DNA from: Pontitalea aquivivens
GTDB taxonomy: Bacteria; Pseudomonadota; Alphaproteobacteria; Rhodobacterales; Rhodobacteraceae
DNA: 64,000 nt
Assembly: GCF_046507575.1 (NCBI RefSeq)
Contig: NZ_JBKFEY010000001.1
Span: 434,001-498,000 of the forward strand
Reading direction: 5' to 3'
Shown here piece after piece: positions 33,102 to 41,605 of this stretch. The notes under the pieces are model-generated. The model had not been told where the DNA came from and did no database searches. It saw nothing but the letters and a program-made list of their open reading frames with translations. Made by a program: the position numbers and the translations under genes. The stretch's first letter is position 1, and each line of letters begins with the position of its first letter.

Positions 33102-34076
33102 ATGCGGGTGTTCATCAACGGGTTCGGGCGGATCGGGCGGTCGGTGCTGCGCGCCTGGGCGTTGCGCCCCGATCGCTGGCCGGGGCTGGATATCGCGGGC
33201 ATCAACGATATCGCCGCGCCGGAAATGTGCGCCTATCTGTTTCAATATGACAGCGTCTTTGGCCCGTTCCCCGGCACGGTCACGCTGGACGGTGGCGCGC
33301 TGGTCGTGAACGGGCGCGCGATCCCGCTTGCGCGCAGCGCCGATCTGTCGGGGCTGGATCTGTCGGGGGTGGATGTGGTGATGGAATGCACCGGCCGGGC
33401 CGACAGCGCGGCGGTGGCGGGGCGGGGCCTTGCGGCGGGCGCGCGGCGGGTGCTGATCTCGGGGCCCTCGGCGGCGGCGGAACTGACGGTGGTTCTGGGC
33501 GCGAATGAGGCGGCGCTGGCCGATCAGCGCATCGTGTCGAACGCGTCCTGCACCACCAACGCGCTGGCGCCGCTGGCGCGGCTGATCCACGAAAACTGGG
33601 GCATCGTGACCGGATCGATGACCACGATCCATTGCTATACCGGCAGCCAGCCCACGGTGGACGCGCCCGCCGCGGATTACGCCCGTTCACGCGCGGCGGC
33701 GCTGTCGATGGTGCCCACCACCACCAGCGCGCAGCGTCTGCTGGACCGCGTCCTGCCGCAGATCGCGGGGCGGATCGAGGGGGCGGCCGTGCGGGTGCCC
33801 ACGGCCAGCGTCTCGGCGGTGGATCTGGTGGTGATGACCGAACGTCCCGCGACCGGGGCGGCGGTCAATGCGGCCTTCCACGCGGTCGGCGGGGTGATTG
33901 GCGCCACCGATCTGCCGCTGGTGTCGTCCGATCTGCGGGCGCGCCCCGAAAGCATCATCATGGCCACGCCGGAAACGCGGGTCACGCCGGCCGGGATGCT
34001 GCGCGTGTTCGGCTGGTATGACAACGAATGGGGCTTTTCCAGCCGCATGCTGGACGTGGCCTGCCGCATGGCCTGA
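33102..34076 (+). CDS. gap: type I glyceraldehyde-3-phosphate dehydrogenase
   Basis: A 324-residue NAD-dependent enzyme of glycolysis/gluconeogenesis. The Rossmann fold starts 'MRVFINGFGRIGRSVLRAW', the NAD-specific Asp is in 'IAGINDIAAPEM', the catalytic Cys is in 'SNASCTTNALAPLARLI' and the partner His in 'TTIHCYTGSQPTVD'. The C-terminus 'WYDNEWGFSSRMLDV' is fully conserved. It is about 10 residues shorter than typical, from small loop trims, and differs from the usual 'TGAAKAV' segment (here 'ARSRAAALSMVPTTTSAQ'), so it may be a secondary paralogue. It stands alone, with no other glycolytic gene nearby. The ATG at 33102 gives the canonical N-terminus. Confidence 0.88.
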   Translation: MRVFINGFGRIGRSVLRAWALRPDRWPGLDIAGINDIAAPEMCAYLFQYDSVFGPFPGTVTLDGGALVVNGRAIPLARSADLSGLDLSGVDVVMECTGRADSAAVAGRGLAAGARRVLISGPSAAAELTVVLGANEAALADQRIVSNASCTTNALAPLARLIHENWGIVTGSMTTIHCYTGSQPTVDAPAADYARSRAAALSMVPTTTSAQRLLDRVLPQIAGRIEGAAVRVPTASVSAVDLVVMTERPATGAAVNAAFHAVGGVIGATDLPLVSSDLRARPESIIMATPETRVTPAGMLRVFGWYDNEWGFSSRMLDVACRMA

Positions 34077-34216
34077 CCCTTCGCCGCCCGCCGCCCGCCG
34101 CCCATGGCAAGCTGACGTCCCGGCGGGATCAGGAACAAACCGCCGTGAACCGGCCCCACAGGTTCGCCAGAGATCCCACCCGGGTGACTGAAAACAAGGC
34201 GAAACAATATGGGGTT

Positions 34217-34292
34217 TGGTAGGCCCGGAGGGACTCGAACCCCCAACCAAGGCGTTATGAGCGCCCTGCTCTGACCATTGAGCTACAGGCCC
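34217..34292 (-). tRNA. tRNA with anticodon CAT, probably tRNA-Ile2
   Basis: A 76-nt tRNA with acceptor GGGCCTG pairing with CGGGCCT (G-T at both ends of the stem), A discriminator and an encoded CCA. The anticodon loop is CTCATAA. The overall sequence, including the C4-G69 and C5-G68 pairs, resembles tRNA-Ile2, whose CAT is changed to lysidine-AT by TilS, more than elongator or initiator tRNA-Met. The amino-acid identity is inferred. Confidence 0.88.
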
Positions 34293-34443
34293 CCAAGGTC
34301 TGGTCCTTGCCTAGCAGATTGCCGCGCCGGGTCAAGAATGTCGGCGCTGCAAGAATATCGGACCGCGCGGGCCATATCCGTTGCCCCCGCGCGGCCATTG
34401 CGCTAAGGCGCGGGCAACGGGTTTTCAGGCGGAGTTCGCGACG

Positions 34444-35502
34444 ATGAGCACGGGCGCAAGTGAGGGCAAGAACGGGCTGACCTATGCCGATGCAGGCGTC
34501 GATATCGATGCGGGCAATGCGTTGGTGGAACGGATCAAGCCGGCGGCGAAACGCACCGCGCGTGCGGGCACGATGTCGGGGCTGGGCGGATTTGGCGCGC
34601 TGTTCGATCTGAAGGCCGCCGGCTATACCGATCCGGTGCTGGTCGCCGCGACCGATGGCGTGGGCACCAAGCTGCGCATCGCGATCGATACCGGCAATGT
34701 CGACACGATCGGCATCGATCTGGTGGCGATGTGCGTGAACGACCTGGTCTGCCAGGGCGCCGAGCCGCTGTTCTTCCTGGATTACTTTGCCACCGGCAAG
34801 CTGGATGTCGATCAGGCCGCCCGCATCATCGACGGCATCGCCGAGGGCTGCGCGCAATCGGGTTGCGCGCTGATCGGGGGCGAAACGGCGGAAATGCCGG
34901 GCATGTATTCCCATGGCGACTTCGACCTTGCGGGCTTTGCCGTAGGTGCGATGGAACGCGGCGCCGATCTGCCCGGCGGCGTGCAGGCGGGCGATGTGCT
35001 GCTGGGGCTGGGCTCGAACGGGGTGCATTCCAACGGCTATTCCTTCGTGCGCAAGGTGGTTGAACTGTCCGGCCTTGGCTGGGACGCCGCCGCGCCCTTC
35101 GCCGAAGCCAGCCTTGGCGCGGCCCTGCTGGCGCCGACCCGGCTCTATGTCAAACAGGCGCTGGCGGCGGTGCGGGCGGGCGGCGTGCATGCGCTGGCCC
35201 ATATCACCGGCGGCGGGCTGACCGAAAACCTGCCCCGCGTCCTGCCCGAGGGGCTTGGCGCGACGATCGACCTGTCGTCCTGGCAACTGCCGCCGGTCTT
35301 CCGCTGGCTGGCCGAAACCGCGTCCATGGCCGAAACGGAACTGCTCAAGACCTTCAACTGCGGCATCGGCATGATCTGCGTCGTTGCCCCCGACCGCGCC
35401 GGGGCGCTGCGCAACCTGCTGGAAGCGCAGGGCGAAACCGTCACCGTGATCGGCACCGTCACCGAAGGGCAGGGCGTCAACTACCGGGGCCGCCTGCTGT
35501 GA
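34444..35502 (+). CDS. purM: phosphoribosylformylglycinamidine cyclo-ligase
   Basis: A 352-residue AIR synthetase, fifth step of de novo purine synthesis. Conserved parts are 'LTYADAGVDIDAGNALVERI', 'LVAATDGVGTKLRIAID', 'VNDLVCQGAEPLFFLDYFAT', 'GGETAEMPGMYSHGDFDLAG' and 'HALAHITGGGLTENLPRVLP'. Length is normal for the family. The ATG at 34444 is chosen from the conserved N-terminus; the frame is open upstream without a good start. Its TGA overlaps the GTG start of purN by 4 bases, a coupled pair typical of alphaproteobacteria. Confidence 0.97.
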   Translation: MSTGASEGKNGLTYADAGVDIDAGNALVERIKPAAKRTARAGTMSGLGGFGALFDLKAAGYTDPVLVAATDGVGTKLRIAIDTGNVDTIGIDLVAMCVNDLVCQGAEPLFFLDYFATGKLDVDQAARIIDGIAEGCAQSGCALIGGETAEMPGMYSHGDFDLAGFAVGAMERGADLPGGVQAGDVLLGLGSNGVHSNGYSFVRKVVELSGLGWDAAAPFAEASLGAALLAPTRLYVKQALAAVRAGGVHALAHITGGGLTENLPRVLPEGLGATIDLSSWQLPPVFRWLAETASMAETELLKTFNCGIGMICVVAPDRAGALRNLLEAQGETVTVIGTVTEGQGVNYRGRLL

Positions 35503-36086
35503 AACGCGTCGTCATCCTGATCTCGGGGGGCGGGTCGAACATGATCCGCCTGGTCGAGAGCATGGTGGGCGATCATCCGGCGCGGCCGGTTCTGGTGGTG
35601 TCGAACGATCCCGCGGCCTCGGGCCTGGAAAAGGCTGCGGCGCTGGGCGTGCCGACGGCGGTGGTCGATCACCGCCCCTTCGGCAGGGACCGCGCCGCGT
35701 TCGAGGCCGAACTTCTCAAGCCGGTTCTCGCCGCCGCCCCCGACATCCTGTGCCTTGCGGGGTTCATGCGCGTGCTGACCCCGGATTTCGTGAACCGCTT
35801 TGCCGGGCGGATGCTGAACATCCACCCTTCGCTTTTGCCGAAATATCCGGGCCTGAACACCCATGCCCGCGCGATCGCCGCCGGTGATACGCAGGCCGGC
35901 TGCACCGTGCATGAGGTGACGCCCGTTCTGGACGATGGCCCGGTCCTGGGCCAGGCGCGGGTGCCGGTGGAACCGGACGACACGCCCGAAACGCTGGCCG
36001 CGCGCGTGCTGAAAATGGAACATCAGCTTTATCCCGCCGTCCTGCGCCGCTTTGCCGCGGGCGATCGCAGGCCTGTGTCTCTCTGA
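35499..36086 (+). CDS. purN: phosphoribosylglycinamide formyltransferase
   Basis: A 195-residue GAR transformylase, third step of purine synthesis, using 10-formyltetrahydrofolate. It starts 'MKRVVILISGGGSNMIRLVE' (phosphate loop), with the catalytic Asn-His-Asp set in 'GRMLNIHPSLLPKYPGLNTH' and 'CTVHEVTPVLDDGPVLGQ'. The GTG start overlaps the purM stop (GTGA). A dispersed repeat beginning GGCTTCTTCTTGGCC follows the stop at once and may end the transcript. Confidence 0.96.
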   Translation: MKRVVILISGGGSNMIRLVESMVGDHPARPVLVVSNDPAASGLEKAAALGVPTAVVDHRPFGRDRAAFEAELLKPVLAAAPDILCLAGFMRVLTPDFVNRFAGRMLNIHPSLLPKYPGLNTHARAIAAGDTQAGCTVHEVTPVLDDGPVLGQARVPVEPDDTPETLAARVLKMEHQLYPAVLRRFAAGDRRPVSL

Positions 36087-36087
36087 C

Positions 36088-36120
36088 GGCTTCTTCTTGG
36101 CCAAAATACTCCCGCCGGAG
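36088..36120 (+). repeat. dispersed Rhodobacterales-type repeat after purN
   Basis: It begins GGCTTCTTCTTGGCCAAAAT and shares 15 leading bases and AAATACTCC with the copy at 15028. It lies 1-2 bases after the purN stop, a placement that suits transcript-end processing or termination. Confidence 0.7.
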
Positions 36121-36157
36121 GCTCCCGCAGGGTCCGTGCGCGGGCGGGCAGGGGCGT

Positions 36158-36586
36158 TCAGCCCGCCGCCGTTTCCGCCGCCAGGTTCCGGATGCGCTCG
36201 ACCATCGCGCGCAGCCCGTTCGACCGCTGCGCGGACAGGTGATCGTTCAGCCCCAGCCGGCCCAGTTCCGCCGCGGCATCGACCTGGCCCACTTCGGCCA
36301 CCGTCAGCCCCGCATACAGCGCATGCAGCACCGCGATCAGGCCGCGCACGATCATTGCATCGCTTTCGCCCTGGAAATCGAACCGCGCCCCGGGGCCGGT
36401 ACCCGTGATCCGCGGCAAAAGCCAGACCTGGCTGGCGCAGCCTTCCACCTTGATCGCGGGCACGCGCAGCGCCTCGTCCAGCGCGGGCATGGCGCGGCCC
36501 AGTTCGATCACATGGCGATAGCGGTCTTCCCAGTCGTCCAGGAATTCGAAGGTCTCGGCGATCTCCTCAAAGGCGGGGGTGGCCAT
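36158..36586 (-). CDS. sufE: SufE-family cysteine desulfuration (sulfur acceptor) protein
   Basis: A 142-residue SufE-like protein that takes persulfide sulfur from a cysteine desulfurase for iron-sulfur cluster assembly. The family core is 'FEFLDDWEDRYRHVIELGR', then 'AIKVEGCASQVWLLPRITG' with the acceptor Cys, then 'SDAMIVRGLIAVLHALYAG' and 'LSAQRSNGLRAMVERIRNLA'. Length and motif order are normal. It stands alone; no suf operon is within the window. It converges on purN. Confidence 0.94.
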   Translation of the reverse strand: MATPAFEEIAETFEFLDDWEDRYRHVIELGRAMPALDEALRVPAIKVEGCASQVWLLPRITGTGPGARFDFQGESDAMIVRGLIAVLHALYAGLTVAEVGQVDAAAELGRLGLNDHLSAQRSNGLRAMVERIRNLAAETAAG

Positions 36587-36707
36587 GGCGCGCTCCTTTT
36601 TCCGGTTTGCCTTGTGCTAGCGCCGGCGTGGCCCAAGGTCCAGTGGCGGCCTTTTCAAAACCCTTCCGATCGGCTACCCAAGGGGGGCAATTGCACCCGG
36701 AGGGCCC

Positions 36708-37196
36708 ATGACGTCGAAGCTTCCCGTCCTGCTCGCGCTGTCTGCGGCGCTGTCGCTGTCCGGGTGTGACCGGGTCGGCGAAAGCCGCCTGAACCCGTTC
36801 AACTGGTTTGGGCGGTCCGAAGCCGCCCCGGCGGCGGTCGTGCAGACCGATACCGGGCTGCCGGGCGATGCGCGCGCGCTGGTGGCCGAGGTCACCCGGC
36901 TGGAGGTACGCCAGACCCCCGGCGGCGCGATCATCTTCGCCGCCGGATTGCCGCCGACGCAAGGCTGGTGGGATGCCGGACTGGTGCCCGAAAACGACGG
37001 GCTTCCGGTCGATGGCGTGCTGACCTATCGCTTTGCCCTGGCCGAACCGACCCCTGGCACACCCGCCGCCGCGCGCGTGTCCACCCCGCAATCGCGAGAG
37101 GTGACGGTCGCCACGCACCTGTCGACGATCCGCCTGGCCGGGGTGCGGCGCATCGTGGTGACCGGCGCGGGCAATTCGCGTGCGGTCAGCCGCTGA
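36708..37196 (+). CDS. predicted outer/periplasmic lipoprotein, function unknown
   Basis: A 162-residue exported lipoprotein. The signal peptide 'MTSKLPVLLALSAALSLSGC' ends in lipobox LSGC with C20 as the lipidated residue; the next residue is Asp, which in enteric bacteria would favour inner-membrane retention. The mature part begins 'DRVGESRLNPFNWFGRSE', a 'LNPFNWFG' motif recurring in uncharacterised Rhodobacterales lipoproteins, and then forms a probable beta-rich domain ('GGAIIFAAGLPPTQGWWDAG'). It ends with 'RIVVTGAGNSRAVSR'. The function is unknown. Confidence 0.82.
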   Translation: MTSKLPVLLALSAALSLSGCDRVGESRLNPFNWFGRSEAAPAAVVQTDTGLPGDARALVAEVTRLEVRQTPGGAIIFAAGLPPTQGWWDAGLVPENDGLPVDGVLTYRFALAEPTPGTPAAARVSTPQSREVTVATHLSTIRLAGVRRIVVTGAGNSRAVSR

Positions 37197-37206
37197 TCCC
37201 GGCCAC

Positions 37207-37314
37207 GCCGACCCCGATCTGCCGACCCAGCCCAGGCCGACCCCGATCTGCCGACCCAGCCCAGGCCGTCCCCGATCCGCCGCCCCCGATCCGCCGCCCC
37301 CGATCCGCCGCCCC
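37207..37314. repeat. two adjacent tandem repeats (29 bp x2, 14 bp x3)
   Basis: A 29-base unit beginning GCCGACCCCGATCTG occurs twice without mismatch at 37207-37264, followed by CGATCCGCCGCCCC three times without mismatch at 37273-37314. They lie between the lipoprotein gene and rnd. There are no unique spacers, so this is not a CRISPR array. Confidence 0.9.
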
Positions 37315-37381
37315 GGTGCACAGCCCGGGGCGCGCGGGGGTCTTGTGTCGTGACAGGCCGAGGCCGGGACGCAGGCCGGGG

Positions 37382-38536
37382 CTATGCCACCACAACCCGC
37401 ACCGCGCCGCCTGCGGCGGTCAGGGCGATTTCCCCCCGCGCCAGACGCAGCGCATCGCGGCCAAAGACATCGTGGCGCCAGCCGGTCAGGGCGGGCACGT
37501 CACGTTTGCCCGCCGCGATCCGGTCCAGATCAGACGATGTCGCGATCAGCTTGGCGGCCACGCCCGCCTCTTCGGATTTGGCCTTCAGCAATACCCGCAG
37601 CAGATCGGCCACGGCGGTGTTGACCTGAAGCTGGGCGGCTTCCTCCTCGACCTTGGGGAAGGTTTCGGGGCGGGCTTCCAGGCCAGCCTTCACCGCGGCC
37701 AGGATGCCATCGGCAATGTCGCCGCGGCGCGCTTCGCGCAGCAGCAGCCGCGACTTGCCCAGTTCGTCCAGCGAGATGGGCCTGGTCGAGGCCAGTTCCA
37801 GCAGCGCATCATCCTTGAAGATGCGCGAACGCGGGATGTTGCGGGCCTGGGCATGGGCTTCGCGGAAGCGCGCCAGTTCACGCACGATCGCCAGGAACCG
37901 CCCCGAGGTGGTGCGCGTCTTGACGCGCTGCCAGGCCTCTTCGGGGCGGGTGATATAGGTTTCGGGCGACAGCAGGATCGCCTCTTCTTCCTCGACCCAG
38001 GCTTCGCGGCCGGATTTCTGCAGCTCTCTGGACAGGAATTCATAGATCACCCGCAGATGCGTCACATCAGCCAGCGCATAGACCAGCTGCGCTTCGGTCA
38101 GCGGGCGGCGCGACCAGTCGGTGAACCGCGATGTCTTGTCCAGCGCCTGGCGCGCGATCTTCTTGACCAGCGTTTCATAGCCGACCTGTTCGCCAAAGCC
38201 GCAGACCATCGCGGCGATCTGGGTGTCGAACAGCGGCCTGGGAAAAACCCCGGCTTCGGTAAAGAAGATCTCAAGATCCTGGCGGGCGGCATGGAATACC
38301 TTGACCGTGCCTTCATGGCGGAACAGGTCATACAGCGGTTCCAGCGACAGGCCATCGGCCAGCGGGTCGACCAGAACGGCGGCGCCGTCCTTGCCCGGCA
38401 GCGCCATCTGCACAAGGCAGAGCCTGGACCAATAGGTCCGTTCGCGCAGGAATTCGGTGTCGACGGTGACGTAGGCTTGGGTCTTCGCCTGTTCGCAAAA
38501 GGCGGCAAGGGCGTCGGTGGTGGTGATGGTCTGCAT
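37382..38536 (-). CDS. rnd: ribonuclease D
   Basis: A 384-residue 3'-5' exoribonuclease that trims tRNA precursors. The DEDDy catalytic residues are visible: 'YVTVDTEFLRERTYWSRLCL' (Asp and Glu), 'VKVFHAARQDLEIFF' (Asp), and 'LVYALADVTHLRVIYEFL' (Tyr/Asp motif III). The exonuclease domain covers about 1-170 and an HRDC RNA-binding domain about 205-290. Length agrees with the family. It is a single gene on the minus strand, followed upstream by ridA. Confidence 0.95.
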   Translation of the reverse strand: MQTITTTDALAAFCEQAKTQAYVTVDTEFLRERTYWSRLCLVQMALPGKDGAAVLVDPLADGLSLEPLYDLFRHEGTVKVFHAARQDLEIFFTEAGVFPRPLFDTQIAAMVCGFGEQVGYETLVKKIARQALDKTSRFTDWSRRPLTEAQLVYALADVTHLRVIYEFLSRELQKSGREAWVEEEEAILLSPETYITRPEEAWQRVKTRTTSGRFLAIVRELARFREAHAQARNIPRSRIFKDDALLELASTRPISLDELGKSRLLLREARRGDIADGILAAVKAGLEARPETFPKVEEEAAQLQVNTAVADLLRVLLKAKSEEAGVAAKLIATSSDLDRIAAGKRDVPALTGWRHDVFGRDALRLARGEIALTAAGGAVRVVVA

Positions 38537-38670
38537 CAGGCGCTTTCTTTCGTCGCGGGGTCATCCCGCCGGTTTGATCCCTTTAGGCGAGCGGCGCGCG
38601 AATGAAAAGCGCGCACCGCCCTTTGCGGGGCCCTTTGCGGGGCACAGGGCGGGCAGGCCCGCCCCGTCGG

Positions 38671-39021
38671 TCAGGCCTGCGCGGCGGTGACGATGATTTC
38701 CACGCGATAGTCCGGGGTGGCCAGCTTTGCCTCGCCGGTGGCGCGGGCGGGGCAGTGGCCCTGCGGCACCCAGGCATCCCAGACCGCGTTCATCTCGGCG
38801 AAATCGGCGATATCGGCCAGCCAGATCTGCGCCGACAGGATGCGGGTCTTGTCCGACCCCGCCGCGGCCAGCAGCCGGTCGATCGAGGCCAGGATTTCGG
38901 TGGTCTGTTCGGTTACGCTTTTGCCCGGCGCGCCGACCTGGCCGGCAAGCCAGATCATGCCGTTGCAGACCACGGCCTCGCTCATGCGGGCGCCGCATTC
39001 GATGCGTTTGATATCGGCCAT
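38671..39021 (-). CDS. RidA-family (YjgF/YER057c/UK114) protein
   Basis: A 116-residue protein of the RidA superfamily, trimeric enamine/imine deaminases that protect PLP enzymes. It matches 'RMSEAVVCNGMIWLAGQVGA', 'TEQTTEILASIDRLLAAAGS' and 'EIIVTAAQA' at the end. The catalytic Arg of RidA (R105) would lie near 'PDYRVEIIVTA' and is present, so deaminase activity is possible; however, the sequence looks like the Rid4-7 type rather than archetypal RidA. The ATG at 39021 follows a GGAGAC site. The natural substrate is unknown. Confidence 0.9.
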   Translation of the reverse strand: MADIKRIECGARMSEAVVCNGMIWLAGQVGAPGKSVTEQTTEILASIDRLLAAAGSDKTRILSAQIWLADIADFAEMNAVWDAWVPQGHCPARATGEAKLATPDYRVEIIVTAAQA

Positions 39022-39124
39022 CGCCGTCTCCTGTCTGTTGACATTGTGCGACGGTGATAGCGAAAGCCGCAGGCCCAAGCCAGCGGGAAAGATGGCGATG
39101 TCAGGGGGAATGAGGCATGGGGGA

Positions 39125-39198
39125 TGGAGCGGGTGAAGGGAATCGAACCCTCGTCTTCAGCTTGGGAAGCTGCGGCTCTACCATTGAGCTACACCCGC
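39125..39198 (-). tRNA. tRNA-Gly (anticodon CCC)
   Basis: A 74-nt tRNA with acceptor GCGGGTG pairing perfectly with CACCCGC, discriminator T and an encoded CCA. The anticodon loop is TTCCCAA, with CCC at 39164-39166, decoding GGG. Confidence 0.96.
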
Positions 39199-39327
39199 GT
39201 CGGGGGGACAGGTAAGCGATGGCGCGGGCGGCGTCAAGCGGGCGCGCGCGGCGGGATGGGAAAAATGGGGGCGGGGAAAATGGGGCCCGAAATGCGCGCC
39301 GGGCAAGGGGCGGCGGCAAGGGGGCTG

Positions 39328-39364
39328 TCTGCCCCCTCTGGCCTGCGGCCATTCACCCCCGAGG
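39328..39364. repeat. 37-bp repeat, inverted copy of 41660-41696
   Basis: This 37-base sequence, starting TCTGCCCCCTCTGG, is the exact reverse complement of 41660-41696. The two copies frame the ASKHA-domain gene. The adjacent GAGGATATTTCG (39361-39372) belongs to the same family as the repeats at 15028 and 36088. Confidence 0.9.
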
Positions 39365-39394
39365 ATATTTCGACAAAGCCGAAAGGCCCGCGCG

Positions 39395-41470
39395 TCAGCC
39401 CCGCCGGCGCCGGCGCCTGCCGCCTTCGCCGCCCGATCCGGGATTGCCCGATCCGGTATTGCCCGATCCGGTATTGCCCGATCCGGTATTGAAGGACACA
39501 TCCGGCAGGGTCACCAGCCGGGCCAGTTCCGGGAAGGGAGCGGTGGCGTGGGGCAGGGCGCTGGCGGCGACGAAATGGTCCTGAAACCGTGGCTCGATCG
39601 CGGTTTCGATCTTGGTGATGCGCCGCACCTGCGCCTCGATCGCGCGCCGCGCGCTGACCGAACACAGCGCCATGCGCGCGCCCGTTCCCGCGGCATTGCC
39701 CGCCGAGGTGACGGCGGCAAGCGGCACATCGGGGATCATTCCCAGGATCATCGCGTGTTTGGGGCTGATGTGTGCCCCGAAGGCACCGGCCAGCACCACG
39801 CGGTCGACCCGGTCGACGCCCATTTCATCCATCAACAACCGCGCGCCCGCGTAAAGCGCCGATTTGGCCAGCTGGATCGCGCGGATGTCGCCCTGGGTGA
39901 CGGTGATGCGCGGCCCGCCCGCCGTTCCGGCATCATGGATCACATATTCGTGGGTACGCCCTGTCGGCTGACAGCGCGGGCTGCCCACCTGTTCGGCCGA
40001 TCCGATCAGCCCGCTGGCATCGACGATGCCGGCGGCGCGCATTTCGGCCACGGCCTCGATGATGCCCGATCCGCAGATGCCGGTGATGGCGGGGGCGGCG
40101 CTGGCAAAGCCGGGCGCATCGGACCACAGATCGCAGCCGATCACGCGAAAGCGCGGCTCCTTGGTGGCGGGGTCGATCTCCAGCCGCTCGATCGCGCCCG
40201 GGGCGGCGCGCTGGCCCGAGGAAATCTGCGCGCCCTCGAAGGCGGGGCCGGTGGGCGAGGAACAGGCCAGCACCCGGCTGCGGTTGCCCAGCAGGATTTC
40301 GGCATTGGTGCCCACATCCAGGATCAGCGTCAGGGCGTCCTGCGATTCGGGCGCTTCGGACAACGCAACCGCGGCGGCATCGGCGCCGACATGGCCCGCG
40401 ATCAGCGGCAGGACATAGGCGCGCGCCGCGGGTGCGATCGTGGCCAGGCCAATGTCGGTGGCGCGGATCGACAGGCTGTCCGAACTGGCCAGCGCAAAGG
40501 GCGCCTGACCCAGTTCCACCGGGTCAATCCCCAGCAGCAGATGATGCATGACCGGGTTGCAGACGACGGTCGCTTCGACGACCGCGTCCGCGGTCACGCC
40601 GGCCTCGTCCGCCAGCATCCGGCCAAGCACGGCGAGCGCGTCCTGCACCGCGGCCGTCATGTCCCGCGCGCCTGTGGGGGACATCATCGCATGGGAAACG
40701 CGGCTCATCAGATCCTCGCCAAAGCGGATCTGCGGGTTCATCATCCCCGACGAAGCCAGCACCCGGCCATCGCCAAGATCGACCAGATGGCCCGCGATGG
40801 TGGTCGAACCCAGATCGATCGCCAGACCGAAAAGCGGGCCTTCGTGATAGCCGGGCCAGATCCCGATCAGACGGGGCGGGCCCATATGATCGTGATGGAT
40901 GGCGCAGGTCACCTGCCAGCCGCCCTTGCGCAAGCTGGCCTGCAATATGCGCAAGACATCAGGTTCGACGTGCAAGCCGCTGATCTGCCATTGCTCTTTC
41001 AGCGCCTTGGCAAGCCTTTGAAGGTCGCCGGATGGGTCGTGCATGTCGGGGGCGGCAACCTCGGCAAAACAGAGCCGGGTGGCGGGGTCCATCCGCATCA
41101 CCCGCTCGGTGGCGGATTTTCGGATGACCTGACGATGCACCTGGCTTTCGGGCGGCACGTCCAGCACCACATCGGCCATGATCCGCGCCTGACAGCCAAG
41201 CCGCCGTCCCGGCGGCAGGCCGCGGACCCGGTCATAGCGATCCTCGACCGCGTTCGGGGGCGAAAGCGCCGCGCCACCCACCGTGATGCCATGCTTGGGA
41301 AATGCGCCAAATGCGGGCGCCACCTGGCATTTGGAACAGATGCCGCGGCCGCCGCAAACCGAATCGAGATCGACCCCCAGCTGCCGCGCGGCCTGCAGCA
41401 CCGATGTGCCGATCGCCACGCGTCCCCGTTTGCCTGACGGGGTGAAGATCACCAACGCGTCATCGCTCAT
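39395..41470 (-). CDS. ASKHA-domain ferredoxin-type protein, RACo-like corrinoid activator
   Basis: A 691-residue cytoplasmic protein. Residues 1-100 are a plant-type [2Fe-2S] domain with C39-x5-C45-x2-C48 and C93 ('SVCGGRGICSKCQV', 'RLGCQARIM'). A linker leads into a large ASKHA ATPase (DUF4445) domain from about 245, with 'FGLAIDLGSTTIAGHLVDLG', 'LILDVGTNAEILLGN' and 'VLAGAFGAHISPKHAMILG'. This is the architecture of RACo/RamA-type proteins that use ATP to reduce inactive Co(II) corrinoid methyltransferases. No methyltransferase is encoded nearby. The ATG at 41470 starts the ferredoxin domain. Its last 20 residues include NTGSG repeats and an Arg run, unlike the family core. Confidence 0.88.
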   Translation of the reverse strand: MSDDALVIFTPSGKRGRVAIGTSVLQAARQLGVDLDSVCGGRGICSKCQVAPAFGAFPKHGITVGGAALSPPNAVEDRYDRVRGLPPGRRLGCQARIMADVVLDVPPESQVHRQVIRKSATERVMRMDPATRLCFAEVAAPDMHDPSGDLQRLAKALKEQWQISGLHVEPDVLRILQASLRKGGWQVTCAIHHDHMGPPRLIGIWPGYHEGPLFGLAIDLGSTTIAGHLVDLGDGRVLASSGMMNPQIRFGEDLMSRVSHAMMSPTGARDMTAAVQDALAVLGRMLADEAGVTADAVVEATVVCNPVMHHLLLGIDPVELGQAPFALASSDSLSIRATDIGLATIAPAARAYVLPLIAGHVGADAAAVALSEAPESQDALTLILDVGTNAEILLGNRSRVLACSSPTGPAFEGAQISSGQRAAPGAIERLEIDPATKEPRFRVIGCDLWSDAPGFASAAPAITGICGSGIIEAVAEMRAAGIVDASGLIGSAEQVGSPRCQPTGRTHEYVIHDAGTAGGPRITVTQGDIRAIQLAKSALYAGARLLMDEMGVDRVDRVVLAGAFGAHISPKHAMILGMIPDVPLAAVTSAGNAAGTGARMALCSVSARRAIEAQVRRITKIETAIEPRFQDHFVAASALPHATAPFPELARLVTLPDVSFNTGSGNTGSGNTGSGNPGSGGEGGRRRRRRG
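39431..39490. repeat. 15-bp tandem repeat, four copies, coding for NTGSG
   Basis: The unit GCCCGATCCGGTATT occurs four times head to tail; only the first copy has one mismatch. In the minus-strand frame of the ASKHA gene each unit codes for five residues (N-T/P-G-S-G). Length change in whole units would keep the frame. Confidence 0.92.
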
Positions 41471-41605
41471 CTCTTGCACCCCTTCGCCCCCTTGGCCGGT
41501 TCTAGGTCGAAGCGGGGCCGGGCCATGGTCCGGGCGCGACCGCATGTGGCGTGAATGCGTCATGCCGGGGCAAGGGGGGCGCTGCCCCCCGTCGCTGCGC
41601 GACTC

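Noticed and set aside
37207..37314. Possible CRISPR-like array
   Set aside because: The 29-bp and 14-bp units are directly adjacent with no unique spacers, and no cas gene is present.
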